Assembly: GCA_009692465.1 (NCBI GenBank)
Contig: SHZD01000013.1
Span: 1-50,999 of the forward strand
Reading direction: 5' to 3'
DNA: 50,999 bases
DNA from: Myxococcales bacterium
GTDB taxonomy: Bacteria > Myxococcota_A > UBA9042
The stretch's first letter is position 1. Every line of letters begins with the position of its first letter. The translations under genes were made by a program, and so were the position numbers. Positions 32,173-41,035 of the stretch are shown here, piece after piece. The notes below the pieces were generated by a model. The model made no database searches. It had not been told where the DNA came from and saw only the letters and a program-made list of their open reading frames with translations.

Positions 32173-34338
32173 CTACCGCGCCGCTACCAGCCGCCAGTGA
32201 ATTTCGCCTGGCAAAAACTGGTGAAACTCCTTAGGCAACTCGCTTGCTTGGTCGACCGGCGCGGGCATCCAACCGGCAACCACCACCGGACCTGAAAACG
32301 CCCGCAACAGGTCCACGCAGCGTTGGTGGACCAAAACACCTGTACCATCATCGTGTTGAGGCGGCGTGCCGACGACTCTAGCAAACGCTTGGCAGTGCGG
32401 ACCGCGCCACCCAAACACCGGATCGCCCGCTTGCGGACCGCGACCCTCCGCGCGCAGCCGCTCGAGTTCGTCGATGTGGATGCGGTGCCAAGTGCGGCCC
32501 TGACGCTTGCCGAGGAACTCTGGAAAATCAATGACGACTTCAACGCCAGCGGTCTGTTCACGGCGGGGCAGGACAATCCAAGAACCGTCAGGGATGGCGT
32601 CGAGGTGGTCGGCGATCGAAGCATACGAAGCAGTTTCAACGTCTTGCCAGTCGGATGCCGGTGAAAACAAGCCAACCACTACCGCGAGCGGAGTCACGTC
32701 GATCGACTCGCGCAACCACCGTGGTCGAACCACCGTAACACACCGCAACCACTGCACCCCGACCATTGCCAACAAAGCCGCCACCGGCGCCAACAGGCCT
32801 TGGTAGCGCAGGGCCACCGAATGGGAGCCGCCGACAAAGAGGGTGACACCGATCAATAACCAGGCGCCCAACAACCGCATGATGCCGTTGAAAATCCGGC
32901 TGTTCCTTGATTCACTGCCGAAAGTGGGTGCCAGTACACCGACCAAAATCGCCACCACCAAAACCGGCGTAGTCCACGCCGGCTGCCACCACAACACGTG
33001 CAACAACGGCTTGAACGGCGAGGCTTCCTGCCAGGTCGCCGCCGCAATGCGCGCTCGGTTGTTGGGATCGCCGCTGAGCACCAGCGGCAAAAAGGCCAGC
33101 GGTGCCACACTTGCCGCGGCCAGAGTCGGCCACCAACGCCGTCCCGCGCTAGGCGGTCCCAGCAGCTCTGGCGCAAAAAAGATCACCAGCGCACCAGCCA
33201 GACCAGGACCGAACGAGTGCCCGGTCCCCACCAGCCACAACGACGGCCCCAACAGGCCCCAGCCCAAGCCCGGCAACGAACTGCGCCGATCTTTTGGCGC
33301 TGGCTGGTGTTCGGTGGTCGCCGGAACGCGGATCATCGCCACAGACAGGATCGCCAGCGCAACCGCCAGCTGCCCAAAAGCAAAGCTACTTTCAGAGTTG
33401 GCGACCCGCACGGCCAGTGGCATCACCGCTAGCAATAGCAGCATGGCCAGACCGCCGCGCACGCCAGACCACAGCCAACCCGCTACAAAACCTACGACTG
33501 CAGCGGCACAGCCGGCCAGCGTTGCCGCCAATGCCATCGCTTGGTCGGTTCCGCCCAGAACCTGCGTTAGCGCCCAATGCGGCGCAAACCAAGCGGGACC
33601 ATAGCGCGCCAGCAGCGTCGCGTGGTGCAGTGGATTAGCCGACGTCAACAGGCGCGCATCTTCAATCCCGTGATTATTACAGTGCAACATCGCTTGCGGA
33701 AGCAAATGCCGCTGTGCAAACGGCAACAGCAGGAGCGCGCAAACCGCCATTGTCCACGCCACCGTCCCGCCCCACGTGCGCCCCTGCCGATTGCTCACTG
33801 CGGTCCGCGCCAACCAGCCCAGCAAGGCAATCACCAACGCCCACATGGCCGCAGCTTCAACCAATCGCCAGCGGGCAAACTCCACTGGTTGGCGCGCTTG
33901 CACGCCTACTTGCGCTGGCGGCGCGGCAGCCACACCCAGCAACTTCTGCCGCCATTGTCCCTGATCTGCTTGGATAATTTGCGCCTGAACCACGTCCAAG
34001 GCCGCAGCCAGCGCTGGCGGCATCGGCTCGAGCAGGCGTTCAAAAGTCCACGAGGGACCGGCGACCTGTTCCGTGGTCGACTGTGGCCGCAAACGTGCCC
34101 GCAGCGTCGCTTGGCCCAGTGGCCCTGAAACCACAAAATCGACGTGCTGCGCACCAATTGAGATGCCGTCGAGCTTGGCCGCGTAGGTCAGCGCCGAACC
34201 GGAGGTGTAAGGTGCGACCAAACTCTCGATCTCAGCTTCATGGCCGGGGCCAATCGCCTGCGCAATCGCACTATTGCTCGCCCCAAACGCTACGGCAGCC
34301 ACAATCCAACAGGCGAGTCCCTTCAGGATTGGTGACAA
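32173..34338 (-). CDS. Large polytopic membrane protein, possible GT-C glycosyltransferase
   Basis: About 721 aa. A signal-like hydrophobic start (CWIVAAVAFGASNSAIAQA) leads to a soluble region (about 30-155), then ten or more membrane helices to about residue 540, and a soluble C-terminal domain. An acidic loop HGIEDARLL after the second helix is placed like the catalytic loop of GT39/ArnT-type enzymes, but the evidence is weak. The start is uncertain: TTG 34338 gives the signal sequence, while a longer frame to 34419 would translate the repeat element at 34325. I cannot assign a substrate. Confidence 0.6.
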   Translation of the reverse strand: MSPILKGLACWIVAAVAFGASNSAIAQAIGPGHEAEIESLVAPYTSGSALTYAAKLDGISIGAQHVDFVVSGPLGQATLRARLRPQSTTEQVAGPSWTFERLLEPMPPALAAALDVVQAQIIQADQGQWRQKLLGVAAAPPAQVGVQARQPVEFARWRLVEAAAMWALVIALLGWLARTAVSNRQGRTWGGTVAWTMAVCALLLLPFAQRHLLPQAMLHCNNHGIEDARLLTSANPLHHATLLARYGPAWFAPHWALTQVLGGTDQAMALAATLAGCAAAVVGFVAGWLWSGVRGGLAMLLLLAVMPLAVRVANSESSFAFGQLAVALAILSVAMIRVPATTEHQPAPKDRRSSLPGLGWGLLGPSLWLVGTGHSFGPGLAGALVIFFAPELLGPPSAGRRWWPTLAAASVAPLAFLPLVLSGDPNNRARIAAATWQEASPFKPLLHVLWWQPAWTTPVLVVAILVGVLAPTFGSESRNSRIFNGIMRLLGAWLLIGVTLFVGGSHSVALRYQGLLAPVAALLAMVGVQWLRCVTVVRPRWLRESIDVTPLAVVVGLFSPASDWQDVETASYASIADHLDAIPDGSWIVLPRREQTAGVEVVIDFPEFLGKRQGRTWHRIHIDELERLRAEGRGPQAGDPVFGWRGPHCQAFARVVGTPPQHDDGTGVLVHQRCVDLLRAFSGPVVVAGWMPAPVDQASELPKEFHQFLPGEIHWRLVAAR

Positions 34339-34460
34339 AATAACTCGATCGTTCGGCAATGCGCCGGAGCAGAGAGTCGTCTTGCAAAGACGCGAACTTG
34401 CGACCCACCTTGCCAGCAAGAAGGACTTGTGACAGAACGACTTGTTCTGTCACAGGTCCT
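34325..34460 (-). repeat. Two-hairpin intergenic element, diverged copy A4
   Basis: Read on the minus strand, hairpin 1 pairs tgtgacagaac with gttctgtcaca (11 bp, perfect) around the same loop aagtc as in A1 and A2, although nearly every base of the arms differs. Then come gtgggtcgcaagttcgcgtc, gactctctgctcc and cgatcgagttatttt, which match the family linkers. It lies between the fdhA stop (34493) and the start of the membrane-protein gene. Confidence 0.72.
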
Positions 34461-34492
34461 CAGTGGCCATCCCGTCCGCTGTCCAGCCAAAC

Positions 34493-37213
34493 TCACGCGG
34501 CCAGACGTTCCACGCGCACCGCGCACACTTTGAATTCGGGGGTGCCAGTCGTCTCGTCCACCTTGTCAATCGTCAGCAGATTCACGCGGTTGCTCGGATC
34601 GCCAAAGTTATGCAGCGGCATCCACACCAGCCCCGGTTTCATCCGCGGGCTGACCATCGCTTCGACTTCGACAGCGCCGCGCCGCGAAATCACGCGCACC
34701 TTCTCGCCGTTGGTCACCCCGAGCTGCTTGGCGTCAAAACGGTGTATTTCCAAGAAGTTATTGGGGACTTTGAGCACGGCGCCCATCTCGCGCACCGTCT
34801 GGTTGGCCGCGTTGTAGTGGTACAGCACCCGACCGGTCGACAGCACCAGCGGGTAGTCGTTGCACGTCGGCTCGACCGGCGGACGATACTCGACGGCGCG
34901 CAAAAGCACCTTTCCGCGCATGGGCTTGTCGATGTGCAGAATGGGCGTGCCGGGATGGTCCTCGGTCGGACACGGCCACTGAATGCCGCCATCGCGGTCC
35001 AAGCGGTCGTGGCTGATGCCCATAAACCGCGGGCTTTCCACCGCCATTTCGTCCCAAATCTCAGCCGGCGTGCGGTAATTCGGCGTCGGGTAACCGCAGG
35101 CGCGGATCAAATCGACCAGAATTTCCCAGTCGGGCCGCGCTTGACCCGGTGGTTCAACCCCTTTGCGCACCCGCTGCACGCGGCGGTCAGTGTTGGTAAA
35201 AGTACCGTCTTTTTCAGCAAAACAGCCAGCAGGCAACACCACGTGGGCAAACCGCATGGTTTCACTTGGAAAAATCTCTTGCACCACTAAAAACTCAATG
35301 TGATTGAGGGCCGCTTCCAACTGACCGGCATTGGGTTCGGAGATCAGAATATCTTCACCCATACAAAACATGCCCTTGATGGTGCCATGTTCAACGCCAG
35401 TCATAATTTCAGTCAGATTGAGGCCGCGTTCAGTGGTCAAATTGACGCCCCAAGCCTTTTCGTAGCGCGCCCGCGCCACCGGGTCTGCCACTTTTTGCGT
35501 CCCTGGCAGATTGTCGGGGTGGGCACCCAAATCGCCGGCGCCTTGCACATTGTTTTGGCCGCGCAAAGGGTTCAGGCCCGCCGACCGCACGCCCAAGTGG
35601 CCGGTAATCGCCACCAAGTTGGCCAGCGCAAACACGTTATCGGTGCCGTGAGTGTGCTCAGTAATGCCCAAGGTATAGAAAATCCCTGCCTTTTTCGTAG
35701 TAGCGTACATGCGCGCCGCGGTACGAATCTGCTCGGCGGGCACCCCGGTCACCTTTTCGGCAAGCTCGGGCGTATAGCGCTGCACGTTATCGCGAAATGC
35801 TTCAAATTGCTCGCAGTTTTGCTCGATGTAGGTCTTGTCTTCCAAGCCCTCGGCCAAAATCACGTTGGTCATGGCGTTGACCAGCCACACGTCGCTGCCC
35901 GGCTCGTGCTGAATGTGCAGATCGGCCATCTGAGTCAGCCAAATCGCCCGCGGATCGGCGACAATTAGCTTGCAGCCGCGGTGCAACGCCTTTTTCATCG
36001 CCATCGCAATGACCGGATGCGCTTCGGTCGTGTTGGAGCCAATGACCATCATCAAGTCGCAGTCCTCGATTTCAGGAATCGAGTTGGTCATTGCACCGGC
36101 ACCGTAGGTTGTCGCCAGACCGACGACAGTAGGATCGTGTCACGTCGCAGCGCATTGGTGGACATTGTTAGTGCCAAAAGCAGCCCTCGCCAGCTTTTGC
36201 ACCAAATAGTTTTCTTCATTCGTGCAGCGCGACGACGACACAAAACCCAGCGCGTGCGGGCCATGCTGGTCCTTGATGCGCAGTAAGCCTTTGGCAGCAA
36301 AGGTGATCGCTTCCTCCCACGTCGCCGGATGCAGCTCACCATCGGCGCCGCGAATCATCGGCGTCGTCAGCCGCTGCTCGTGGTGGACAAAATTGTAAGC
36401 AAACCTGCCTTTTACGCACAGGTTACCATCATTGACCGTCTCGCCGACCGGCGGCGCAGTCACTTGCACAATCTTGCCCTTGTGGACATTGAGATCGATC
36501 TGACAACCGACGCCGCAGTAGTTGCACGTGGTGCGAACCTTTGTTATTTCTTCGGGTTGCAAGAACCGCGGTGTCTGCTTGGCGTGCATCGCACCGGTCG
36601 GACAGACGTCGATGCAGCCGCCACACAACTCGCAAGTGGTGTCGAGCAAGCCGCGCTCGCCGTGGGTGGCAATGGTCGTTTCGCTGCCGCGCAGGGTCAG
36701 GGTGATGGCATTGACTGCTTCAATTTCATCGCAGTAGCGCGTGCATTTGGCGCACACCACGCACAGTTCTGGATCAAAGGAGATGTACGGATTGAGGTCC
36801 TCGACTCGACCCTTGCGCGGCGAGTGCACTGGAGTCAGCTTCTTGTGCGGCGTTTCCAGCGCCCAGTTGCGAAGCTCGTTGCCTTGGGTGGTGTGAATCG
36901 GCAAACCATCGGCGCCCAGCTTGTGGTCGGCCATGTACATCGCCAGCAGCGTCTCGCGGTGGCGTTGAACCCGCGGCGAGTGACTTTTGACGTTCATGTT
37001 CGGGGTAGCCTGCCACGCGCATGAGGGTTGCAACCGCCGTTGGCCGTCAATTTCGACCAAACAGGCGCGACAGCAACCCGCCGCATCCAGGCGGTCATCA
37101 GCGCACAGGGTCGGGATGTGAATGCCGCCGCGCCGCGCGACCTGCAAAACGGTTTCGCCTTTGCGCGCAGGCAGTTGCTCGCCGTCGATGCCGATGGTAA
37201 ACGTGTCGCTCAT
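34493..37213 (-). CDS. fdhA: NAD-linked formate dehydrogenase catalytic subunit, selenoprotein (Sec358)
   Basis: Two same-frame open stretches are joined by one TGA (36142-36140) exactly at the active-site position: HQCAAT-Sec-HDPTVVGLA, matching the Sec-His or Cys-His of formate dehydrogenases. The 906-residue product holds, in order, a [2Fe-2S] domain (C37, C48, C51, C65), a NuoG-like His/Cys region, two [4Fe-4S] sets (C151-C161, C194-C204), the catalytic-domain [4Fe-4S] motif CNYCGVGC with C266, and the bis-MGD domains with GIFYTLGITEHTHGTDN and LRGQNNVQGAGD. It oxidises formate to CO2 in the cytoplasm with the fdhB product. Ribosome site aggtga precedes ATG 37213. A split into two genes would lose the catalytic residue. 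Confidence 0.93.
36110..36142 (-). promoter_or_regulatory. Bacterial SECIS-like hairpin after UGA of fdhA
   Basis: Starting 11 nt after the UGA, a 7-bp stem (tgtcgtc with ggcgaca) carries the loop ggtct. The distance from UGA to the loop is 18 nt and the loop equals the GGUCU of the Escherichia coli fdhF element. Confidence 0.8.
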
Positions 37214-37228
37214 GGGGTCACCTAGCAG

Positions 37229-38764
37229 TTAAGGCAAGGGCGCGGGCCGCCGTTTGGTAAAAAAGTCAGGGAAGTACTGTTGAGCACTCGTCAATGGCAA
37301 TGCAGCAATCTGGCCTAGGCCGCAAATCGAGCCCTCGGCCATCTCCCACGCGACGTCATCCGCATTGGTCAGCGCCACCGGATCGCCGCCGCGCAGATAG
37401 TCTCGCAGAGCTTGGTGCAACCAGCGAGTTCCAATCCGGCAAGGTGCGCATTGTCCACAGCTTTCGTGCTCAAAGAAGTGCAGTTGCCACTCTACAGCTT
37501 TGGCCATATCGATGGTGTCATTGAGGACCACCGCGCCTGCGCTGCCCAGCATCGAACCCACGGCGGCGAGGTTGCCAAAATCGAGCGGCCGGTTGCGCTC
37601 GCTCATCGGCAGAAAGCCCGAAGACGCGCCGCCCGGACTAAACGCCAACGGCGTGCCGACGTAACCTCCTGCCGCGTCGACCAATTCATCCAAAGTGACG
37701 CCCAGCGCCAGTTCATACACACCCGGTCGCGCCACATGCCCAGAAATGCAATAGAGCTTGCTACCCGCTTCCTGACGCCCCAGTGCTCTAAACCGCGGCG
37801 CACCGCGCAGCACAATATCGGGCACACACAGCAGCGTTTCCACATTATGAATCAGGGTCGGCTTGTCGCGAAAGCCCTTTTCAGTCGGAAACGGCGGCTT
37901 GAGGCGAGGCATCCCGCGCTTGCCTTCCATCGACTCCAACAACGCCGTTTCTTCGCCGCAAATATAGGCGCCGTGGCCACGGACCATGTGAAAAGTCAGG
38001 CCGCCCAGCGGTCCGGCGGTCGCTTTGGCCACGCAATCGACCAGAATGCGGCGCTCGCGCTCAAATTCGGCGCGCAAGTAGATGTAGATGTCGCGGGCAC
38101 CGATGGCAACCGCTGCAATTGCCAGACCTTCGACGAGTTTTTCGGGTTGCAGACGAATGCACTCGCGGTCTTTGAACGTCCCCGGCTCACCTTCGTCGGC
38201 GTTGCAGACCACGTAGCGAGTGGGGTCTTTTTGACCGCGCACGCCCTTCCACTTGATGTGCGCGCTAAAGCCCGCGCCGCCTCGGCCTTGCAAGCCAGAC
38301 TTTTCGATGAGATCAATGACGGCGTCGGCACCCATGGCTTTGGCCCAGGCAAACGCGGTGTAACTCGAGTCCCGAGGGCCGGCCAGATTGATGGCTAAAT
38401 TCGGGTCGTTGGCAGTGATGTGGCATGCCCGGTCGCAGTCGGCAAATGGGACCAAGTCCGGACCGATTACCGCCGGGGCGACGTCGCATAACCCTAGGCA
38501 ACTAAAGAACTCACAGCTGTGACCGAGGCTTTCCAATTGCGCTTTGCGCGCGTCGGCACCCAGCGCTTTGCAGGTCAAGCCGTCACAAACCAGCGTTTTC
38601 GGTCCATCTTGACGCAACAAGCCGTAGAACTGGCCAGCACCCCAGATTTCGGCTTCCGCGACGCCAGTTTGCTGCGAAACCAAGCGAACGTTGGCTTCAG
38701 TTACCCCGCCTGCATCAGCAAGCAAGGCCAAGATTTTTTCGCGTTGGGCGCCGCGAAAGTCCAT
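37229..38764 (-). CDS. fdhB: Formate dehydrogenase beta subunit, NuoE-NuoF fusion (NAD/FMN-binding)
   Basis: The 511-aa protein (ATG 38764 after ggag) has a NuoE-like thioredoxin-fold [2Fe-2S] domain with C60, C65, C89 and C93. The NuoF part follows: GLQGRGGAGFSAHIKWKG (157 onward, NADH/FMN-binding), VVCNADEGEPGTFKDRE, HGAYICGEETALLESMEG, and the C-terminal [4Fe-4S] motif ESCGQCAPCRIGT with GSICGLGQ. It passes electrons from the catalytic subunit to NAD. It lies 15 bp upstream of fdhA. The frame is open to 39043, but that part covers a dispersed repeat and lacks family features. Confidence 0.9.
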   Translation of the reverse strand: MDFRGAQREKILALLADAGGVTEANVRLVSQQTGVAEAEIWGAGQFYGLLRQDGPKTLVCDGLTCKALGADARKAQLESLGHSCEFFSCLGLCDVAPAVIGPDLVPFADCDRACHITANDPNLAINLAGPRDSSYTAFAWAKAMGADAVIDLIEKSGLQGRGGAGFSAHIKWKGVRGQKDPTRYVVCNADEGEPGTFKDRECIRLQPEKLVEGLAIAAVAIGARDIYIYLRAEFERERRILVDCVAKATAGPLGGLTFHMVRGHGAYICGEETALLESMEGKRGMPRLKPPFPTEKGFRDKPTLIHNVETLLCVPDIVLRGAPRFRALGRQEAGSKLYCISGHVARPGVYELALGVTLDELVDAAGGYVGTPLAFSPGGASSGFLPMSERNRPLDFGNLAAVGSMLGSAGAVVLNDTIDMAKAVEWQLHFFEHESCGQCAPCRIGTRWLHQALRDYLRGGDPVALTNADDVAWEMAEGSICGLGQIAALPLTSAQQYFPDFFTKRRPAPLP

Positions 38765-38805
38765 GAAACGCTCCGGCTGGCCACTGGTGGTCGGGGCAGC
38801 GATGG

Positions 38806-38888
38806 CAGGGTAGCGCGGTGGCTTTGCCACGGCAATTGGAGCGCAGCAAGATGCGCATTGCGTTGTGCTTTCAACGCATGTTTGGGCG
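38806..38888 (+). repeat. 83-bp direct repeat flanking accessory island, left copy
   Basis: Starts cagggtagcgcggtggcttt and ends tttgggcg; about 78% identical by eye to 40927-41009 in the same orientation. It lies in the region upstream of fdhB, about 40 bp before its start codon on the minus strand. Confidence 0.75.
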
Positions 38889-38983
38889 CAGGCATGGGCC
38901 GTCAGATTCGAAGGTTCTAGCAATTCTGGGTCCGCCGCTAAACCGCCAAAATAGCGTTGTTGACACAATTTGCTCACACTACG

Positions 38984-39910
38984 ATGATTCCTACTGAGGT
39001 TCTCCAAGCCATGACTGAGCAAATCTTGAGCAACACCCTGCAAAGCAGGGCCAATTGGGTCGAGGACAAGAAAGGTAAGGGCCTGAGCGAGGCCGCGACC
39101 CGGATGGCTTGTATCGACCCCATCCTCAAAGCGCTCGGGTGGGACACTGAGAACGACGATGAAGTGTCAGCGGAATGGAGCCCTGTTCAAGCCGTAGGGC
39201 GCGCCGACTATGCCTTGTTCCTGAACTTGGCCGCAGCGACAGCCAAAACCCCGATTGCTATCATTGAGGCCAAGGCCTTGGACGGCAACTTGAACGAGAC
39301 CGCGGCCATCGTGCAGACCCTGAACTACGCGCAAAACTACAACTGCCCATGGGCGGTGCTCACGAACGGTCGGCTGTGGCGCTTGTATGATGTGCGGAAA
39401 CCAAACGCATTGTGGAGCGAAAAGCTTGTGTGGACGGCAGACATCTGTGATCCAGCGACCTTGAACGAACTGCGCTGGCTCTCCAAGGCGAAGTTGCCGT
39501 TTTTCGCTAGTTGGCAGGGCACAACTGCAGCAACGGGTTCACTGGTAGACTCGCTGAACAGCCTATTTTTGGACCCGCAAGAGGACTTGTTGACGCTTGT
39601 CGGATCCCGGGTCAAGCTGAAGCCTGCGCACGTGAAAGAGCTGTTGAAATATGTCACCGTTGATATCGCCCCGCTTGCCCAATCGGCACGCGAGAGCAAG
39701 TTTTTTCTTGCCGAAACCATGGGCGTTGCCGCTGTTCCAATTCCGCTGGTGGCAGTTCAGGAAGCGGGTGCGGCTATTGCCAACGTCGACACTGCAATAG
39801 TGCCGGTTCCTCCAGACGGCCCATGGTTCGCGGCAACCGTCTTTCCGCCGAAAGGCTGCAAGCCGGCAGCCGTTCGAATCGAGGGCGCAGAATTTGCTGT
39901 GCTTAGCTAG
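38984..39910 (+). CDS. Orphan type I restriction HsdR N-terminal-like nuclease domain protein
   Basis: The 308-aa protein resembles the N-terminal nuclease domain of HsdR and related stand-alone proteins. The N-terminal half has LSEAATRMACIDPILKALGW, VGRADYALF and IAIIEAKALDG, the D...ExK pattern of PD-(D/E)xK nucleases, then NYNCPWAVLTNGRLWRLYDV. The C-terminal third has no known motif. No helicase, HsdM or HsdS gene is present, so it is not a complete restriction system; it may be a solitary defence or decayed gene. Start ATG 38984, or 39011 (gagg 11 nt upstream). Flanking direct repeats suggest transfer. Confidence 0.78.
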   Translation: MIPTEVLQAMTEQILSNTLQSRANWVEDKKGKGLSEAATRMACIDPILKALGWDTENDDEVSAEWSPVQAVGRADYALFLNLAAATAKTPIAIIEAKALDGNLNETAAIVQTLNYAQNYNCPWAVLTNGRLWRLYDVRKPNALWSEKLVWTADICDPATLNELRWLSKAKLPFFASWQGTTAATGSLVDSLNSLFLDPQEDLLTLVGSRVKLKPAHVKELLKYVTVDIAPLAQSARESKFFLAETMGVAAVPIPLVAVQEAGAAIANVDTAIVPVPPDGPWFAATVFPPKGCKPAAVRIEGAEFAVLS

Positions 39911-40218
39911 GCCAAGCTCCTTGTTGAAGTGGCACAGCAATGTGCGATCCGACGACCAGATCAGTTCTTGGCCGCACAGCAGCACGCCGCGTTTCAGGGC
40001 CGCAGCAGAAGGTACCTAGCCAGTCAGGGGACCGGCATGAAAAGGCCACAAGCCGTAGCTGGTGCATTCGTCGAAACCAACCTCAACAGCAAGGATTGCG
40101 TGTGCCTCGCCTTGGGGTTGGCTGAATTCTGTAGCCTAGAATCGCAACTGCAGTACAAACTGGTTAACGTGTAGGTTCTGGCTCACGCGTGGCCACCGAC
40201 GACGCCCCAAAGGGTAAA
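39911..40218. other. Intergenic region without a supported gene
   Basis: A 45-codon ATG frame at 40037-40174 (starting MKRPQAVAGAFVE) has no ribosome site and no recognisable family. No hairpin or repeat of the window's families is found here. It may be degraded accessory DNA. Confidence 0.4.
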
Positions 40219-40455
40219 ATGGTCAACTGGCACCTTTATCTTGCCCGCAACCCGGCGATCATGGGTGGAGAACTAATTGTCGCTGGAACACGCGTCACCG
40301 TGTCCACGATCCTCGACAGTTTGGCCGAAGGAGCGACACGCGCGGAAATTCTCGCTAGTTATCCGACGCTTCTGCCAGAGCATATCGATGCCGCTCTGGC
40401 CTATGCCGCAGACCTAGCGCGCGAAGAAAGCCTGCTTCCGCTCGGATTGCTTTGA
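40219..40455 (+). CDS. DUF433 antitoxin-like protein
   Basis: A 78-aa protein starting at ATG 40219, five bases after aaaggg. It contains the DUF433 core NPAIMGGELIVAGTRVTVST, then ILDSLAEGATRAEILASYP and the helix HIDAALAYAADL, the winged-helix type seen in VapB45-like antitoxins. It likely binds its own promoter and neutralises the product of the next gene, which overlaps by 4 bp (TTGA). A GTG 30 bp upstream is a less likely start. Confidence 0.88.
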   Translation: MVNWHLYLARNPAIMGGELIVAGTRVTVSTILDSLAEGATRAEILASYPTLLPEHIDAALAYAADLAREESLLPLGLL

Positions 40456-40802
40456 AGTTCAAACTTGACGAGCACTTGCCCGTGGAGTTGTTGGGCGAGC
40501 TTTGGGCCCGCGGCCAGGATGCGGACACTGTCGCTGACGAAGGAATGGCCGGCGCACCGGACGCCGCAATCTTGCCGCGCGCACGTGATGACGGCCGCAT
40601 TTTGATCACCATGGATAAGGGCATCGGCGATGTGCGCGAGTATCCGCCCGAATTGTTCGGCGGGATCGTGTTGGTGCGGCCGCCAACCAGTGGTCGGAAG
40701 GCCGTGCAAGAATTTTTGCGGCCACGCTGGGACGCACTGATCGCGCACGCGCAACCCGGCAAGCTCGTTGTGGTTACCGAACGCGGACTTCGAGTCCGGT
40801 GA
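40452..40802 (+). CDS. DUF5615 PIN-like toxin
   Basis: The 116-aa protein begins at TTG overlapping the DUF433 stop. It has KFKLDEHLPVELLGELWARG with an acidic PIN-type Asp at residue 5, ADTVADEGMAGAPDAAILPR, and ILITMDKGIGDV with the second acidic residue. This is the Mut7-C/DUF5615 PIN-like fold, a presumed ribonuclease toxin. Pairing with DUF433 is a common toxin-antitoxin arrangement. Confidence 0.85.
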   Translation: MKFKLDEHLPVELLGELWARGQDADTVADEGMAGAPDAAILPRARDDGRILITMDKGIGDVREYPPELFGGIVLVRPPTSGRKAVQEFLRPRWDALIAHAQPGKLVVVTERGLRVR

Positions 40803-40926
40803 AGTTGGCAATTGCGCGGCAAGTCGCTTGCGCCAAGCCAGAGAACGCTATTGCATTGGACCGACAACGGCGTCGGCGCCCACAGCATTGGCCCTCGCCA
40901 TCGCGGTGTAATTGGCGTTGCGAGGT

Positions 40927-41009
40927 CAGGGTAGCGCGGTGGCTTGGCGGCGGCAATTGGAAGGCGAATTGTCGCGTAATGCGTTGTGCTTTCAAGGCAC
41001 GTTTGGGCG
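40927..41009 (+). repeat. 83-bp direct repeat flanking accessory island, right copy
   Basis: Starts cagggtagcgcggtggcttg and ends tttgggcg, like 38806-38888. It lies 124 bp after the PIN-like gene and 27 bp before the end of the VWA operon. The rest of 40803-41035 shows no gene. Confidence 0.75.
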
Positions 41010-41035
41010 TTGCGTTGAGCAGAGCGAATCGCCAG

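Noticed and set aside
34493..37213. Formate dehydrogenase as two genes
   Set aside because: The break is exactly the catalytic Sec codon; the downstream part alone would lack the cofactor-ligating residue and a ribosome site.
37337..37378. CRISPR-like array near short tandem blocks in the window
   Set aside because: No regularly spaced repeats with unique spacers were found anywhere; the tandem units at 1-46 and 17290-17320 are contiguous, without spacers.
38765..39043. N-terminal extension of fdhB to 39043 with several cysteines
   Set aside because: It covers the 83-bp dispersed repeat, has no fdhB family features, and a good ribosome site precedes ATG 38764.
40037..40174. 45-codon frame between the HsdR-like and DUF433 genes
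   Set aside because: No ribosome site or recognisable family; kept only as a note on the gap.
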